From positions 1 to 41,742 of the forward strand of contig NZ_JAUSCH010000138.1 in assembly GCF_030651595.1 (NCBI RefSeq): a stretch of DNA of 41,742 nt, given 5' to 3'. The notes beneath the pieces were generated by a model. It was not told where the DNA came from and made no database searches. It worked only from the letters and a program-made list of their open reading frames with translations. This document shows, one piece after another, positions 22,851 to 31,542 of the stretch. A program made the position numbers and the translations under genes. This DNA comes from Candidatus Oleimmundimicrobium sp. Lineage in GTDB: Bacteria; Actinomycetota; Aquicultoria; UBA3085; Oleimmundimicrobiaceae. Within the stretch, counting starts at the first letter, position 1. Every line of letters begins with the position of its first letter.

Positions 22851-23615
22851 CTTATCCATCCCTATCCTTTTGGGATGGGTATAAACATACATCTTTCCGG
22901 CCCTAACATAACCTATTACAGAAACCCCAAATTTTTTTCCAACTTCAATTGAGATATCTGTCGGAGTAGAACGAGAAGCTGCAACCGGTATCCCCATCTT
23001 CACCAATTTGTTAAGCATCTCTGAAGAGATTCGCCCGGTTGTAAAAACCATTTTATCCTCAGCGGGAACATTATTCAGTAACATATATCCCAAAACTTTA
23101 TCGATAGTATTATGACGCCCAATATCCTCTTGGATGGAAAAAATATCATTTTCACTACAGAGAGCTGAACAATGAACCCCTCCGGTTGAACGATGAATCT
23201 CCGTGGACCGCAAAAATTTTCCCATTAAACTGATAATCTTATTAGCAGAAAAACTTTTAGAGCAACCAACAACTTTCAAATTCCCCTCTTTTAAGGGATT
23301 CGAAAAAGTTATTCCTTTACCAAAACCAGACGTAAATATCTTATTTTTTGGTTTCCGTAAAACTGAATCAACTTCCACCCTTACTGTTCCACTCTTTTCA
23401 TCAGACGATATTGCCTTTATGCCCTTTACCCCATTAATAAAACCCTCGCTGTAAAGAAAACCTACAGCTAATTCATTAAGGTTTTTGGGGGTCCCCATTA
23501 GTGTAACCAGATTTTCATCATTTAATATGATAGTGATAGGTTTCTCTTTGGGAGCTGACATAATTACTTTTGATAGATTTCCATCATATTTAATTACATT
23601 AAACTTAGTTGACAT
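22842..23615 (-). CDS. fdhD: Formate dehydrogenase accessory sulfurtransferase FdhD, catalytic Cys missing
   Basis: FdhD passes sulfur to the Mo/W cofactor of formate dehydrogenase. The 257-residue protein matches the family: L-N-E-L-A-V-G-F-L-Y-S-E-G-F-I, S-T-G-G-V-H-C-S-A-L, Q-E-D-I-G-R-H-N-T-I-D-K-V-L-G, T-T-G-R-I-S-S-E-M and A-A-S-R-S-T-P-T. Where homologues have the sulfur-carrying cysteine loop (CXXC in E. coli, single Cys in many others), this one reads T-S-G-F-G-K-G, with Phe98 (codon TTT at 23324-23322). Other cysteines (118, 148, 152) exist. It starts next to the mobA stop. Confidence 0.93.
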   Translation of the reverse strand: MSTKFNVIKYDGNLSKVIMSAPKEKPITIILNDENLVTLMGTPKNLNELAVGFLYSEGFINGVKGIKAISSDEKSGTVRVEVDSVLRKPKNKIFTSGFGKGITFSNPLKEGNLKVVGCSKSFSANKIISLMGKFLRSTEIHRSTGGVHCSALCSENDIFSIQEDIGRHNTIDKVLGYMLLNNVPAEDKMVFTTGRISSEMLNKLVKMGIPVAASRSTPTDISIEVGKKFGVSVIGYVRAGKMYVYTHPKRIGMDKNG

Positions 23616-24215
23616 TTATTTCTCCAACTCAACATAAATTTCTTTTGCTCGCTCAAAATCCTCAAAAGTGTTTATATTGTAAAAAGAAAGAAGTCTTGAA
23701 TCAAATTCGATAACCTTATCTTCTTTTATCTTCTTAACTTTAACATCTTTAAAAAAAGAAATTATTTTAAAATCTTGATTCCTCAACCTCTCTTCAATAT
23801 ATCCTACACAATTTTTAGAATATATGGCTTGAAGCGGCTCCGGCCCAGATTTTGATTCGGGAATAACCACATCAAAATCCTTCGCCTCCGCAATCAAATG
23901 TTTAGCAAGGTTTAGGTTGAGAAACGGGGTATCGCAAGAAACAATAAAATTGTGAAAATGATTTGATGCCTTAAGACCGGCCAGCATTCCACCTAACGGC
24001 CCTTGATGTGGAATTTCGTCCTGAGCAACCTCCACCCCGCTCATCTTATGAAGTTCAGGAGTATTTGAAACTAAAATAACTTCTTCACACAACAAATAAA
24101 GCTTGCCAACTAAATCTTCCAAAATTGTCTTAGCCCCAAGCTTTAAAAGACATTTATCCGTGCCCAATCTTGAACTTTTACCACCTGTAAGAATAATTCC
24201 GGCTATCTTTTCCAT
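23616..24215 (-). CDS. mobA: Molybdenum cofactor guanylyltransferase MobA
   Basis: MobA adds GMP to Mo/W-molybdopterin. The 199-residue protein has G-I-I-L-T-G-G-K-S-S-R-L-G-T-D-K (nucleotide binding), D-E-I-P-H-Q-G-P-L-G-G-M-L-A-G-L, V-S-C-D-T-P-F-L-N and E-P-L-Q-A-I-Y-S. ATG start. Together with mobB, fdhD and fdhE it forms the maturation set for the bis-MGD formate dehydrogenase. Confidence 0.95.
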   Translation of the reverse strand: MEKIAGIILTGGKSSRLGTDKCLLKLGAKTILEDLVGKLYLLCEEVILVSNTPELHKMSGVEVAQDEIPHQGPLGGMLAGLKASNHFHNFIVSCDTPFLNLNLAKHLIAEAKDFDVVIPESKSGPEPLQAIYSKNCVGYIEERLRNQDFKIISFFKDVKVKKIKEDKVIEFDSRLLSFYNINTFEDFERAKEIYVELEK

Positions 24216-24222
24216 CTGTTGT

Positions 24223-25134
24223 TTAATTCATTTCAATAGGTGATTGTGTTATGGGAGAATAACCTTTCTTCTTGGCAACCGCGTCAAGATGAATAGTCGC
24301 CACATCTTCCACCCTTAAGATAACATCTCTTCCCAATTCTTTTTCGTTTGACAATTTTCCATATCTTTTGCACTTATCACAAAGCTCAACCTGGTGACCT
24401 TTATCGTCTTCCGGATAAAAAATTGAGAGCAATTTGTTATTAACATTACCGCAAAAAGCACAGCGGATTCGCTGTGTCCACCATTCAGTTTTGCAAACAG
24501 AGCAACTTTGAAGTTTTAATCCATCTTTTTTTCGCAGTTTCATTATATAAGGACGATTGCCGCATATTGGACAAAACTCTTTACCCCAATGATGATGATT
24601 AATCTTTGATCTTAACCCCAGAGAATATGCTTCATAAAAAGGACTGAGTGTATTGGTAATCATAAACAAAAGAACATCTTTATTGATATTTTTTTCTTTA
24701 CATAAATTCTCAAAAAAAGAGTTGTCCCCCTCCTCAAATTTTTCAATAAGCACTCCGATATTCTTAGTTTTTAATTCATCAGCCTCCAAAATTTTATCTA
24801 GCGCAATGGGTTTTTGAAGACTTTTTTCTTTAACTATCTCAACTAATTTAGTAAGTAGCTCTCTAAACAACTCTGAAGAAATTTCTCCTCTTTTTGTTGA
24901 TAAAAGGGGAGTCCCTCCTTTTAAAATTTTTGCTATTTCGTCCTCTGAAAAATCAAATCCGGAAACATCGATTTTATTAACATATTCAAGCTGTAATTCA
25001 AAAATCGACCCAAATAAATTAAGAATTCTCTCCAAAGTCGGAAATTTCTTTTTGTAAAAGTTTATTTCCTCTTCGATATCCTTTTTCGAAGGTATTTTTT
25101 GTTCTAATTTAAGAATTGCAAACACTCCTTTCAA
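24223..25134 (-). CDS. fdhE: Formate dehydrogenase accessory protein FdhE
   Basis: A 303-residue protein with an alpha-helical N-terminal half and rubredoxin-like CXXC knuckles: C-P-I-C-G-N-R-P, C-S-V-C-K-T-E-W, C-A-F-C-G-N, C-D-K-C-K-R-Y, then H-L-D-A-V-A near the end. FdhE is needed for assembly of exported formate dehydrogenases. The start is uncertain: the TTG at 25134 has no clear ribosome site, while AAAGGAG lies just inside it and could serve an ATT codon six codons on. A promoter lies immediately upstream. Confidence 0.9.
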   Translation of the reverse strand: MKGVFAILKLEQKIPSKKDIEEEINFYKKKFPTLERILNLFGSIFELQLEYVNKIDVSGFDFSEDEIAKILKGGTPLLSTKRGEISSELFRELLTKLVEIVKEKSLQKPIALDKILEADELKTKNIGVLIEKFEEGDNSFFENLCKEKNINKDVLLFMITNTLSPFYEAYSLGLRSKINHHHWGKEFCPICGNRPYIMKLRKKDGLKLQSCSVCKTEWWTQRIRCAFCGNVNNKLLSIFYPEDDKGHQVELCDKCKRYGKLSNEKELGRDVILRVEDVATIHLDAVAKKKGYSPITQSPIEMN

Positions 25135-25172
25135 TACATAAAATTGAGTTTTTATCTTCTTTAACTTTTGCG

Positions 25173-25201
25173 ATTATATCTCAAATTTTAAAGCTTGGCA
25201 A
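25173..25201 (-). promoter_or_regulatory. Promoter for fdhE-mobA-fdhD-mobB
   Basis: TTGCCA (25201-25196), 17-base spacer and a consensus TATAAT (25178-25173) on the minus strand. The -35 overlaps the T-tract of the preceding terminator, so the maturation genes can be expressed independently of the structural genes. Confidence 0.7.
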
Positions 25202-25233
25202 AAAAAACAGCCCCCCGAAACGGGGGGCTGTTT
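25197..25233 (-). terminator. Terminator of the formate dehydrogenase structural operon
   Basis: Thirteen-base perfect arms (25205-25217 and 25221-25233, six consecutive C against six G) with a three-base loop, followed by a T-run on the minus strand. It lies about 25 bases after the stop of the NrfD-type gene. Confidence 0.92.
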
Positions 25234-25255
25234 AGTCTTACTTTAACTCAACTTC

Positions 25256-26095
25256 TTAGTGAAGGGGAATTCCTCCGTAAAGAGCTATATATTTCCAGAG
25301 AAATACGCCTAGAAGTGCGAGTACAGATGATACAGCGCCCATGTTCTTGGCAGCGAAGCCCACAACTATCGGAGCAACAATGCCTATTGCAACAACACCG
25401 AGCCAGAAAGCGAGGGCATAGCTACCACTTATTAAGATGGCGCCAGCGTCTCCTGAGCTAAATGCGAAGATTAAAATCGCAATTGCTGCAATAATTAAAG
25501 CCATCGTGAGAGCTTTTGAGAGCGCTCCTTCGGCCTCTTCATCCTTCTCCGATGAAAGAGAGAGAATGAGTCTAATTAAGGCAATGCCGCTTACAACAGA
25601 TACGGCAACCCAAGTAGCCGGAAGGAAGATACTCGTCCCCCAAAGAGACACAGCTTTGTCGGCAAGAATTACTCCGGAATATCCCATAACACCTACGCCA
25701 AGGATTATTCCGATAACCGACAAGACTTTCCTTAGTCCCTCTTTACCTTTAAGGAAGGGAAGTATTCCCTTATCTTCAGCTAAGAAGATAGCGGGAATCA
25801 ACACCCCTGCCACAACGGTAAAGGGAATAAGAATCCAAACCCCCATATTCATCGATGAGAGTGGCTTTATTATCATGAAGTGCCAGAAGTAAATAACTCG
25901 AGTTAACGGAAGGTCAAGTAGCAAAAATATCATCGTTACCGCAACCAAGGGAAGCACACAGAAGGAGCCAATTTTGGCAAGTCTTCTGTATTTACCCTTG
26001 CTGAAGAAGTCGGCCAGAGCGCCAACAAAGAAACAGGCTCCCGCCATACCTCCTAGAAACATTTCGACTACAAGCATCCAATTCCAGTGATGCAT
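25256..26095 (-). CDS. NrfD/PsrC-type membrane anchor subunit of formate dehydrogenase
   Basis: A 279-residue membrane protein with about eight helices, opening M-H-H-W-N-W-M-L-V-V-E-M-F-L-G-G-M-A-G-A-C-F-F, the usual NrfD start. Such subunits exchange electrons with the quinone pool and replace the cytochrome b gamma subunit of FdnGHI. The ATG directly follows the fdnH stop. The final residues include short hydrophobic A/G-rich helices. Quinone use is inferred. Confidence 0.9.
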   Translation of the reverse strand: MHHWNWMLVVEMFLGGMAGACFFVGALADFFSKGKYRRLAKIGSFCVLPLVAVTMIFLLLDLPLTRVIYFWHFMIIKPLSSMNMGVWILIPFTVVAGVLIPAIFLAEDKGILPFLKGKEGLRKVLSVIGIILGVGVMGYSGVILADKAVSLWGTSIFLPATWVAVSVVSGIALIRLILSLSSEKDEEAEGALSKALTMALIIAAIAILIFAFSSGDAGAILISGSYALAFWLGVVAIGIVAPIVVGFAAKNMGAVSSVLALLGVFLWKYIALYGGIPLH

Positions 26096-26929
26096 TTACT
26101 TACCCCCCTTTCCTTCGGCTTCCGCGGCTTTAAATACCATCCAAAACGGAACGATGGTAAGTATGCCCGCGGTGATGAGGCCGGTTAGCCACTTGGTAAC
26201 CATATCAGCCGTAGATACTTTTGGATCTGCCGGCAGACCGTAAACTTCCGGATCATCAGTTAGAACGTAAATTACACCCGTTCCACCAACGCCAGCAGGA
26301 TTATAGACCTGAGCTTTAACTTCGCCGCGTTCTTGAAGAAGCGCTACGCGGGTATTGGCAACATCAAGCATTTCTTCTTTGTCTCCGAATTGAAGAGCAT
26401 CCGGAGGACAAGTTGTAACACATGCCGGCTCAAGGCCATTTTGAACTCTGTCGATACAGCCGCGACATTTAAACATGGTGCCCGCAATTCTCTTTCCGGG
26501 TACCTCATTCCCATGTTCCATCCATTCTTTTTCTGACTCGGAAATTTCCTCTCTAAACTTAGGAACTCCCCCCCAGAATGGACAGGCATAGTGACAATTC
26601 TTGCAACCTATGCAGACGTCATTGTCGATTAAGACAAAACCCGTTTCTTCATCTTTCTTGATAGCTCCTGCAGCACAAACGTTTGCACAACTGGGTTCTC
26701 CACAGTGCATACATCTTTGGCTGATAAAGTGCCATCTGAAACGATCCGGGTCGTCCTTCTCGATGAAGTCAATCAGGTTCCAGGTAGTTCCGTCGAGAGT
26801 CAAAGCATTGTAATAAGTTCCCATCGTCTTGTTCTCGGCTGCTGACAATACATTCCACTGCTTACAAGCAACATAACAAGCTCGACATGCGGTGCACTTT
26901 GATGCATCGTAAAGTATCGCTTTTGCCAT
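26096..26929 (-). CDS. fdnH: Formate dehydrogenase iron-sulfur subunit
   Basis: A 277-residue subunit with four [4Fe-4S] binding regions: C-T-A-C-R-A-C-Y-V-A-C, C-M-H-C-G-E-P-S-C-A-N-V-C, C-I-G-C-K-N-C-H-Y-A-C and C-R-G-C-I..C-V-T-T-C. A single C-terminal membrane helix (W-L-T-G-L-I-T-A-G-I-L-T-I-V-P-F-W) anchors it, as in FdnH. There is no own Tat signal, so it is probably exported with FdnG. It starts one base after the fdnG stop region. Confidence 0.95.
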   Translation of the reverse strand: MAKAILYDASKCTACRACYVACKQWNVLSAAENKTMGTYYNALTLDGTTWNLIDFIEKDDPDRFRWHFISQRCMHCGEPSCANVCAAGAIKKDEETGFVLIDNDVCIGCKNCHYACPFWGGVPKFREEISESEKEWMEHGNEVPGKRIAGTMFKCRGCIDRVQNGLEPACVTTCPPDALQFGDKEEMLDVANTRVALLQERGEVKAQVYNPAGVGGTGVIYVLTDDPEVYGLPADPKVSTADMVTKWLTGLITAGILTIVPFWMVFKAAEAEGKGGK

Positions 26930-26930
26930 C

Positions 26931-29900
26931 TTACTTCACCTTCCTTATATCCACGAGGAACGCTTTATACTCAGGAATCATTGTGTTGGCATCGCCCACA
27001 TGTGGAGTAAGTTGGTTAGCGGAATAGTTCATTGTCGGACACGCACCACCGGTACAAAGTCCGGCGTAACCGTAACACCAGGGAAGACCGGCAAAATGAA
27101 CCGTCTTACCATTGATGTCCATTGGTTTTACACGCCCGGTAACTATGGCTACCGCTTGCACAACTCCTCGAACATTAAACACCTCGACTGTTTCTCCGGG
27201 CTCAATACCCTTCTCATTAGCAAGTTCCTTGCTGATTTCCACGAACATCTCAGGCATTAAGTCTACCAACCACGGTTGGTTTCTGGTCATAATACCGGTC
27301 TGCCAATGCTCAGTAACTCTGTAAGTGGAAGCAACAATTGGATATTCGTCAGCCGTTCCAATCTTGGTATCCGGATTAATTTCATGCCAGAGCTTGACGC
27401 ATGGGTTACTTTGCTGACCGGACATGATGTTGTCAACGGGGCTTTCAATCGGCTCGTAGTGCTCAGGTAATGGGCCTTCGGTACACGGAGCAAATAGTTT
27501 GAAAACTCCCTCGTTTAACATGATGGCCGGCAAATCTCCACCAAGAGCACTCGGTGCTTTGGTTCCACCGAAGTCGGGAACGTCGTTACCCGTCCACATG
27601 CCAGGTTCGCCCGTTTTTGGATCAACCTTATTCGGGTCCCACCAAATCTCGGGAATTTCCGGATTCCACGGTTTTCCGTTGAGGTCGCAGGAAGCACGAT
27701 TGTACACGATTCTTCTGTTGACCGGCCAAGCAAACGCCCACTCGAGGTTATTTCCGATACCCTCAGCCTCCGGGATTCTTCTCTTCATGAGATTTTCACC
27801 ATCGGGAGTAAACGTACCGGAGAAGAGCCAGTTACCGCAGGCTGTTGACCCGTCTTTTTGAAGAGCAACGAAGTTTTTGTCGACAAGTTTATTCCTATTT
27901 GGCCATTCGTAACCGTGACAGGCCTTGGCCACTTCCTCAACATCAGGATCCCCGTTAGGCCCGGAGTAATCCCAGTTGACGTTGGTAATAATTTCAGCGC
28001 CAGCACCGCCTTCGGCTGCATAGAGTTTCTTGAGCTCTTTGACAACTAAGTCAACGATTTCAAGGTCTGTCTTGCAGTCGCCAAGCGGTTCGCAACCTTT
28101 CCAACGCCACTGAATCCAACGACCGGAATTACTGATGGAACCTTCTTTTTCGCAAGAGTCAGCTGCCGGAAGTCTCCAAACCTCGGTCTGAATTTCTTCA
28201 GTATTACATCCCGGGCGTTTCCAAAAGCTGTTTGTCTCGGTTTCCCAGAGGTTTAAATCAACCAGCCATTCGAGGTTGTCCATAGCAGCAGTTTCAATGT
28301 TGGAATTGGGGCCACCGATAGCCGGATTTTGACCCAAAACTATCATGCCTTTAATTTCTCCGGCATACATCGCTTCAAATAAAGCTATGTGGGAATACCC
28401 TCCACCTTGGAAGCCTTTTCCAATCTTTGGCAAATAGTCGAAGCGAAAATCATTATCGGCAGTTGCCGCGTCTCCCCACCATTCCTTGAGAAGAGATACG
28501 AGATACTTCTCGCCATTTCTCCACCAGGAAGTTGACCCGGGAAGAACATTTTGGGTAGCTTTGCCGACTGTGTATCCGTCTGCATAATCTCTAAAAGTCT
28601 CTCCCGCCTTCGGAATCGCTAGATAAGCTGGGAGTATGTGGAACAAGAGAGCGTGGTCAGTTGAACCTTGAACATTCGGTTCTCCCCTTAGAGCGTTAAC
28701 GCCGCCGCCAGGCCTTCCCATGTTACCTAAAAGTAACTGAAGCATAGAAAAGGAGCGAATATTTTCCACTCCGACTGTATGCTGAGTCCAACCCATAGCG
28801 TAGCAGATAGTCCCCGCTTTCTCAGGAGCACTCGTCTTTGAATACTCCTCGCAGATTTCCAAGAACTTATCCTTTGGAGTCCCGCAGATTTTCTCAACCA
28901 TCTCGGGAGTATAGCGAGCAACATGTTTCTTGAGAAGTTGCCATACGCAATTTGGATCAGACATGCTCATATCCCTTTTTGGAGAATGGAGGACCCCACC
29001 CGGGGCTTTTTCGTCCGGGATATCCTCTAATTGATAGCCCCAAGATGCCGTATCGTATTTTCTTGCCGTAGCATCATATCCGCTAAAGAGGCCGTTTAAA
29101 TCTCCCGGCAACTTAAACTCGGGATTAATCAATAAAGTAGCATTGGTGTAATACTTCACATAATCCTCATGATACTTCTTGTTTTGGATTACGTAGTTGA
29201 TCATAGCCATGATAAAGGCAATATCCGTACCTGAACGAATGGGCGCGTAAATATCAGCCTTTGCGGCAGAGCGGGTAAACCTCGGATCTACACAAATTAA
29301 TTTGGCTCCCCTCTCCTCCATGGCCTTGGTTATCCACTTGAAAGCCATTGGATGATTTTCTGCGGCATTGCCGCCCATAATAACGATACAATCACTGTTC
29401 TTCAAATCAACCCAGTGATTAGTCATACAACCTCTACCAAACGTCGGTCCCAAAGCTGCGACCGTGGCAGAGTGTCATATACGTGCTTGATGCTCAACAT
29501 AAACAAGTCCGAGAGTCCTCATCATTTTTATCCAAAGATAACACTCTTCGTTGTTTACAGCTGCGCCACCCAAAGCTGCGATAGCTTCAACGCGGTTAAC
29601 GAGATTTCCGTCCGCGTCTTTCTCCATGAAATACTTATCCCTGGTATCTTTTATTTTGCGAGCAATGTCGGGAATAGCATCTTCCCAGGTTCTTTCCTCC
29701 CAGTCACAGCCACCAGGTCCACGATAAAGCACTTTTTTGTTTCGTTTGCCAGCTACATCAGCTGCTATTTGAAATATCGAAGAACCCTTGGAACACAAGC
29801 TACCAAGATTTGTAGGATGGTCAGGATCACCATCTACGGCAATTGGATGACCGTGCTCATCTGAGTAAATAACAGCACCACAACCACAGGAACAGAAAGG

Positions 29901-30050
29901 ACAAATGGTATAAGCTATATTAGCGCCAGCCGTCCTGAGCTCTTCCGCCTCAGCCGCAACCGCTGCCATATCATAACCAAACTCCATAAGAGCAGTTGTC
30001 GCTACTGACGCGCCTGTAAGTTTTAAAAAACTTCTTCGTGTGAGCTTCAC
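26931..30050 (-). CDS. fdnG: Formate dehydrogenase catalytic subunit, selenocysteine-containing, Tat-exported
   Basis: One gene of 1039 residues, read through TGA at 29477-29475 as Sec192: Q-A-R-I-U-H-S-A-T-V-A-A-L-G-P-T-F-G-R-G, matching the FdnG active site. The N-terminus has the twin-arginine signal L-T-R-R-S-F-L-K-L. The [4Fe-4S] motif C-P-F-C-S-C-G-C with a later Cys (S-L-C-S-K-G) and the bis-MGD domains follow. The last part holds E-H-W-Q-T-G-I-M-T-R-N and the cap typical of Fdh alpha. The start is GTG at 30050, 12 bases after AAAGGAG. It oxidises formate on the outer face, passing electrons to FdnH and the NrfD subunit. Mo or W is not decided. Confidence 0.95.
29432..29474 (-). promoter_or_regulatory. 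SECIS hairpin for fdnG
   Basis: Directly after the TGA, CTCTGCCA (29472-29465) pairs with TGGTAGAG (29439-29432), eight pairs. Inside, CGGTC (29464-29460) pairs with GACCG (29449-29445) around a ten-base loop GCAGCTTTGG. The distance from the UGA and the G-containing apical loop fit bacterial SECIS elements. Confidence 0.8.
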
Positions 30051-30322
30051 GTTTATGGCTCACTCCTTTCTAAAATAGTTTATGACTTGCATGAAACCAA
30101 CTAACTTTCGGAACCCCCTGTAATGGATTAAAACAAAATAATTACTAACCCAAAATAATTTGGATTAATTTTGCAAGTCTAATTGATATCATTAGGGTTT
30201 CCGATTCTTTCCTCTTCTCTTCTGGCCTCACCCCCTTCTCTTTGATTTTTTACTCAAGCTTATCTATTTAATTAACCATGCTAACCTTGAGTAAAAAAGA
30301 TATGTATATTACAAATTAAAAT
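30051..30322 (-). other. Formate dehydrogenase 5' leader after the terminator, with a 13-bp inverted repeat
   Basis: This 270-base stretch between the riboswitch terminator and fdnG holds no gene. It contains a perfect inverted repeat TTTTTTACTCAAG (30246-30258) / CTTGAGTAAAAAA (30286-30298) separated by 27 bases. It also has a pyrimidine-rich tract near 30200-30245 and the AAAGGAG ribosome site of fdnG at 30062-30068. The inverted repeat could be an operator or an mRNA hairpin. Confidence 0.5.
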
Positions 30323-30361
30323 AAAAAAAGGAAACCCATGACAAATATGCCAAGGATCTCC
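30323..30361 (-). terminator. Terminator overlapping the riboswitch closing stem before fdnG
   Basis: Minus strand: GGAGAT (30361-30356) pairs with GTTTCC (30335-30330) over six positions, continued by CCTTGGCA with TGTCATGGG (one bulge), and followed by seven T. The 5' arm GGAGAT is the same strand that closes the riboswitch with ATCTCC (30443-30438), so the two folds exclude each other. Confidence 0.8.
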
Positions 30362-30443
30362 TTTGCAAATACGGCAGGTATAAAAATTGCTTCTTATACC
30401 TTATCGCTCACAATCTCCTCGAGGGAGAAAGTAAGTCGGAGAT
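30356..30443 (-). ncRNA. Variant Moco/Tuco-type riboswitch upstream of formate dehydrogenase
   Basis: Minus strand: ATCTCCGA opens and GCAAAGGAGAT closes. Inside are CUUAC..GUGAG enclosing a TCTCC..GGAGA hairpin, then GGTATAA..TTATACC and TGCCGTATTTGCAAAGG. Sequence and order follow the copy at 13264-13390 and, more loosely, the canonical one at 12722-12826; the GNRA hairpin is missing. It controls a Mo/W enzyme, the expected kind of target. Ligand binding should hold the closing stem and block the terminator, an ON switch. Identity is by pattern only. Confidence 0.65.
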
Positions 30444-30482
30444 TCTTTCAAAAAAATTCTCCACTTAGCCAAATTAAATTGT

Positions 30483-30511
30483 AAAATAATCCAGTTATTA
30501 ACTATTAACAA
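30483..30511 (-). promoter_or_regulatory. Candidate FDH promoter with overlapping Rex-like operator
   Basis: On the minus strand TTGTTA (30511-30506), 17 bases and TATTTT (30488-30483) form a promoter 40 bases before the riboswitch. The -35 lies in an inverted repeat TTGTTAA-TAG-TTAATAA (30511-30495), which resembles the Rex consensus half-site TTGTTAA but with a 3-base instead of a 4-base centre. rex lies next door. Binding is inferred. Confidence 0.45.
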
Positions 30512-30597
30512 TAATACGCTATATTATATTCCAAAAAAATGCAACAAAGAAAATCATAAAATTTATTTTTAAAAACAATTAATTATATTTATCAAAA

Positions 30598-31236
30598 CTA
30601 AGTTTCTTTATTGCCTGCTCCTGACAGATAGTAGAGAGTATATAATAACTCTTTGACGGGATTAGTATTGTGAACTTTAACCGCATCGGGAACCGTAACT
30701 ATAACCGGAGTATAATTGAGAACAATTTTTACTCCCGCTTCTACTAATAAGTTAGCGATATTTTGGGCCTCCGCAGCAGGAACCGCGATAACCCCAATAG
30801 TTATATTTTTTTCTTTAATTATTTTTTTTAAACTTTTAATGTCACTGACTTCAAGTTTACCGATTTTTTTCCCGGTTTTGGTTGCATCATTATCAAATAC
30901 AGCAGATACAGAAAAACCGTGTATCGCAAACCCATCATAACCCACAATTGCCGAACCTAAATTGCCGGCTCCAACAACGGCAATTCTATGATGTTCGTCG
31001 GACCCTAATATATGCTTAATTTTTAAGATAAGAATATCTGTGTTGTAGCCTACCCCTTTCTTCCCAAAAGTGCCAAAACGAGCTAAATCACGTCGTATTT
31101 CGGCAGGATTTATTTCTGTAAACTCTCCGAGTCTTTTTGAGGAAACGGTAACGCAACCATCTTGTTTGAGCTCCATTAAACAGTTTAAATACACAGGCAA
31201 TCTTTCTATTACTCCTTCAGGAATCTTTTTGCTCAT
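30598..31236 (-). CDS. rex: Redox-sensing transcriptional repressor Rex
   Basis: A 212-residue NADH/NAD+-sensing repressor. The winged-helix domain (residues 1-80) contains S-S-K-R-L-G-E-F-T-E-I-N-P-A-E-I-R-R-D-L-A-R-F-G. The Rossmann domain has V-G-A-G-N-L-G-S-A-I-V-G-Y, A-V-F-D-N-D and P-A-A-E-A-Q-N-I-A. The ATG is preceded by GTGAGG. It is oriented toward the FDH operon and diverges from the selenoprotein operon, so either or both may be targets. Confidence 0.96.
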   Translation of the reverse strand: MSKKIPEGVIERLPVYLNCLMELKQDGCVTVSSKRLGEFTEINPAEIRRDLARFGTFGKKGVGYNTDILILKIKHILGSDEHHRIAVVGAGNLGSAIVGYDGFAIHGFSVSAVFDNDATKTGKKIGKLEVSDIKSLKKIIKEKNITIGVIAVPAAEAQNIANLLVEAGVKIVLNYTPVIVTVPDAVKVHNTNPVKELLYTLYYLSGAGNKET

Positions 31237-31279
31237 CCATCCTCACTCCGATGTTTATCTGTACTTAAAATTTATTTTA

Positions 31280-31301
31280 TTTTAACACTCGTCTGTTAAA
31301 A
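31280..31301. promoter_or_regulatory. Palindrome in the rex upstream region
   Basis: TTTTAACA and TGTTAAAA are perfect eight-base arms with a six-base centre CTCGTC, 44 bases before the rex start. Half-sites point outward compared with the usual Rex box, so it may be an autoregulatory operator of another form or the site of another regulator. The 305-base gap 31237-31542 otherwise holds the plus-strand promoter below and an AT-rich leader. Confidence 0.45.
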
Positions 31302-31353
31302 TTACTGCTCTTTTAATGTTATGAGCGAAAGACAAATATTACTATAAAAAGAT

Positions 31354-31383
31354 TTGACATTTGTGTTATTCTTTTATTAGATT
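31354..31383 (+). promoter_or_regulatory. Promoter of the selenoprotein operon
   Basis: A perfect TTGACA (31354-31359), 18-base spacer and TAGATT (31378-31383) on the plus strand lie about 160 bases before the first selenoprotein gene. It is the best sigma-70 match in the divergent gap. The leader between it and the gene shows no clear structure. Confidence 0.6.
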
Positions 31384-31542
31384 AGGCGATTTTGGAAAAA
31401 TTTCAGCATAAAAAAACATTTTTTTAAACGCTCGCGGACAAAGTCACAACAACATACTAAAAAATTTTCTTCAAACATTTTATCAACCATCTAAATAATT
31501 TTTTTAAAATGCAATCATAAAGAGATTAGGGGGGTGATTAAA

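Noticed and set aside
26931-29453. Many open frames on the plus strand and in other frames within the formate dehydrogenase gene
   Set aside because: They overlap a clear 1039-residue gene, show no starts with ribosome sites, and encode low-complexity shadow peptides.
29454-29480. Frameshift or broken formate dehydrogenase
   Set aside because: Both parts are in the same frame and the TGA falls on the known Sec site with a SECIS-like hairpin.
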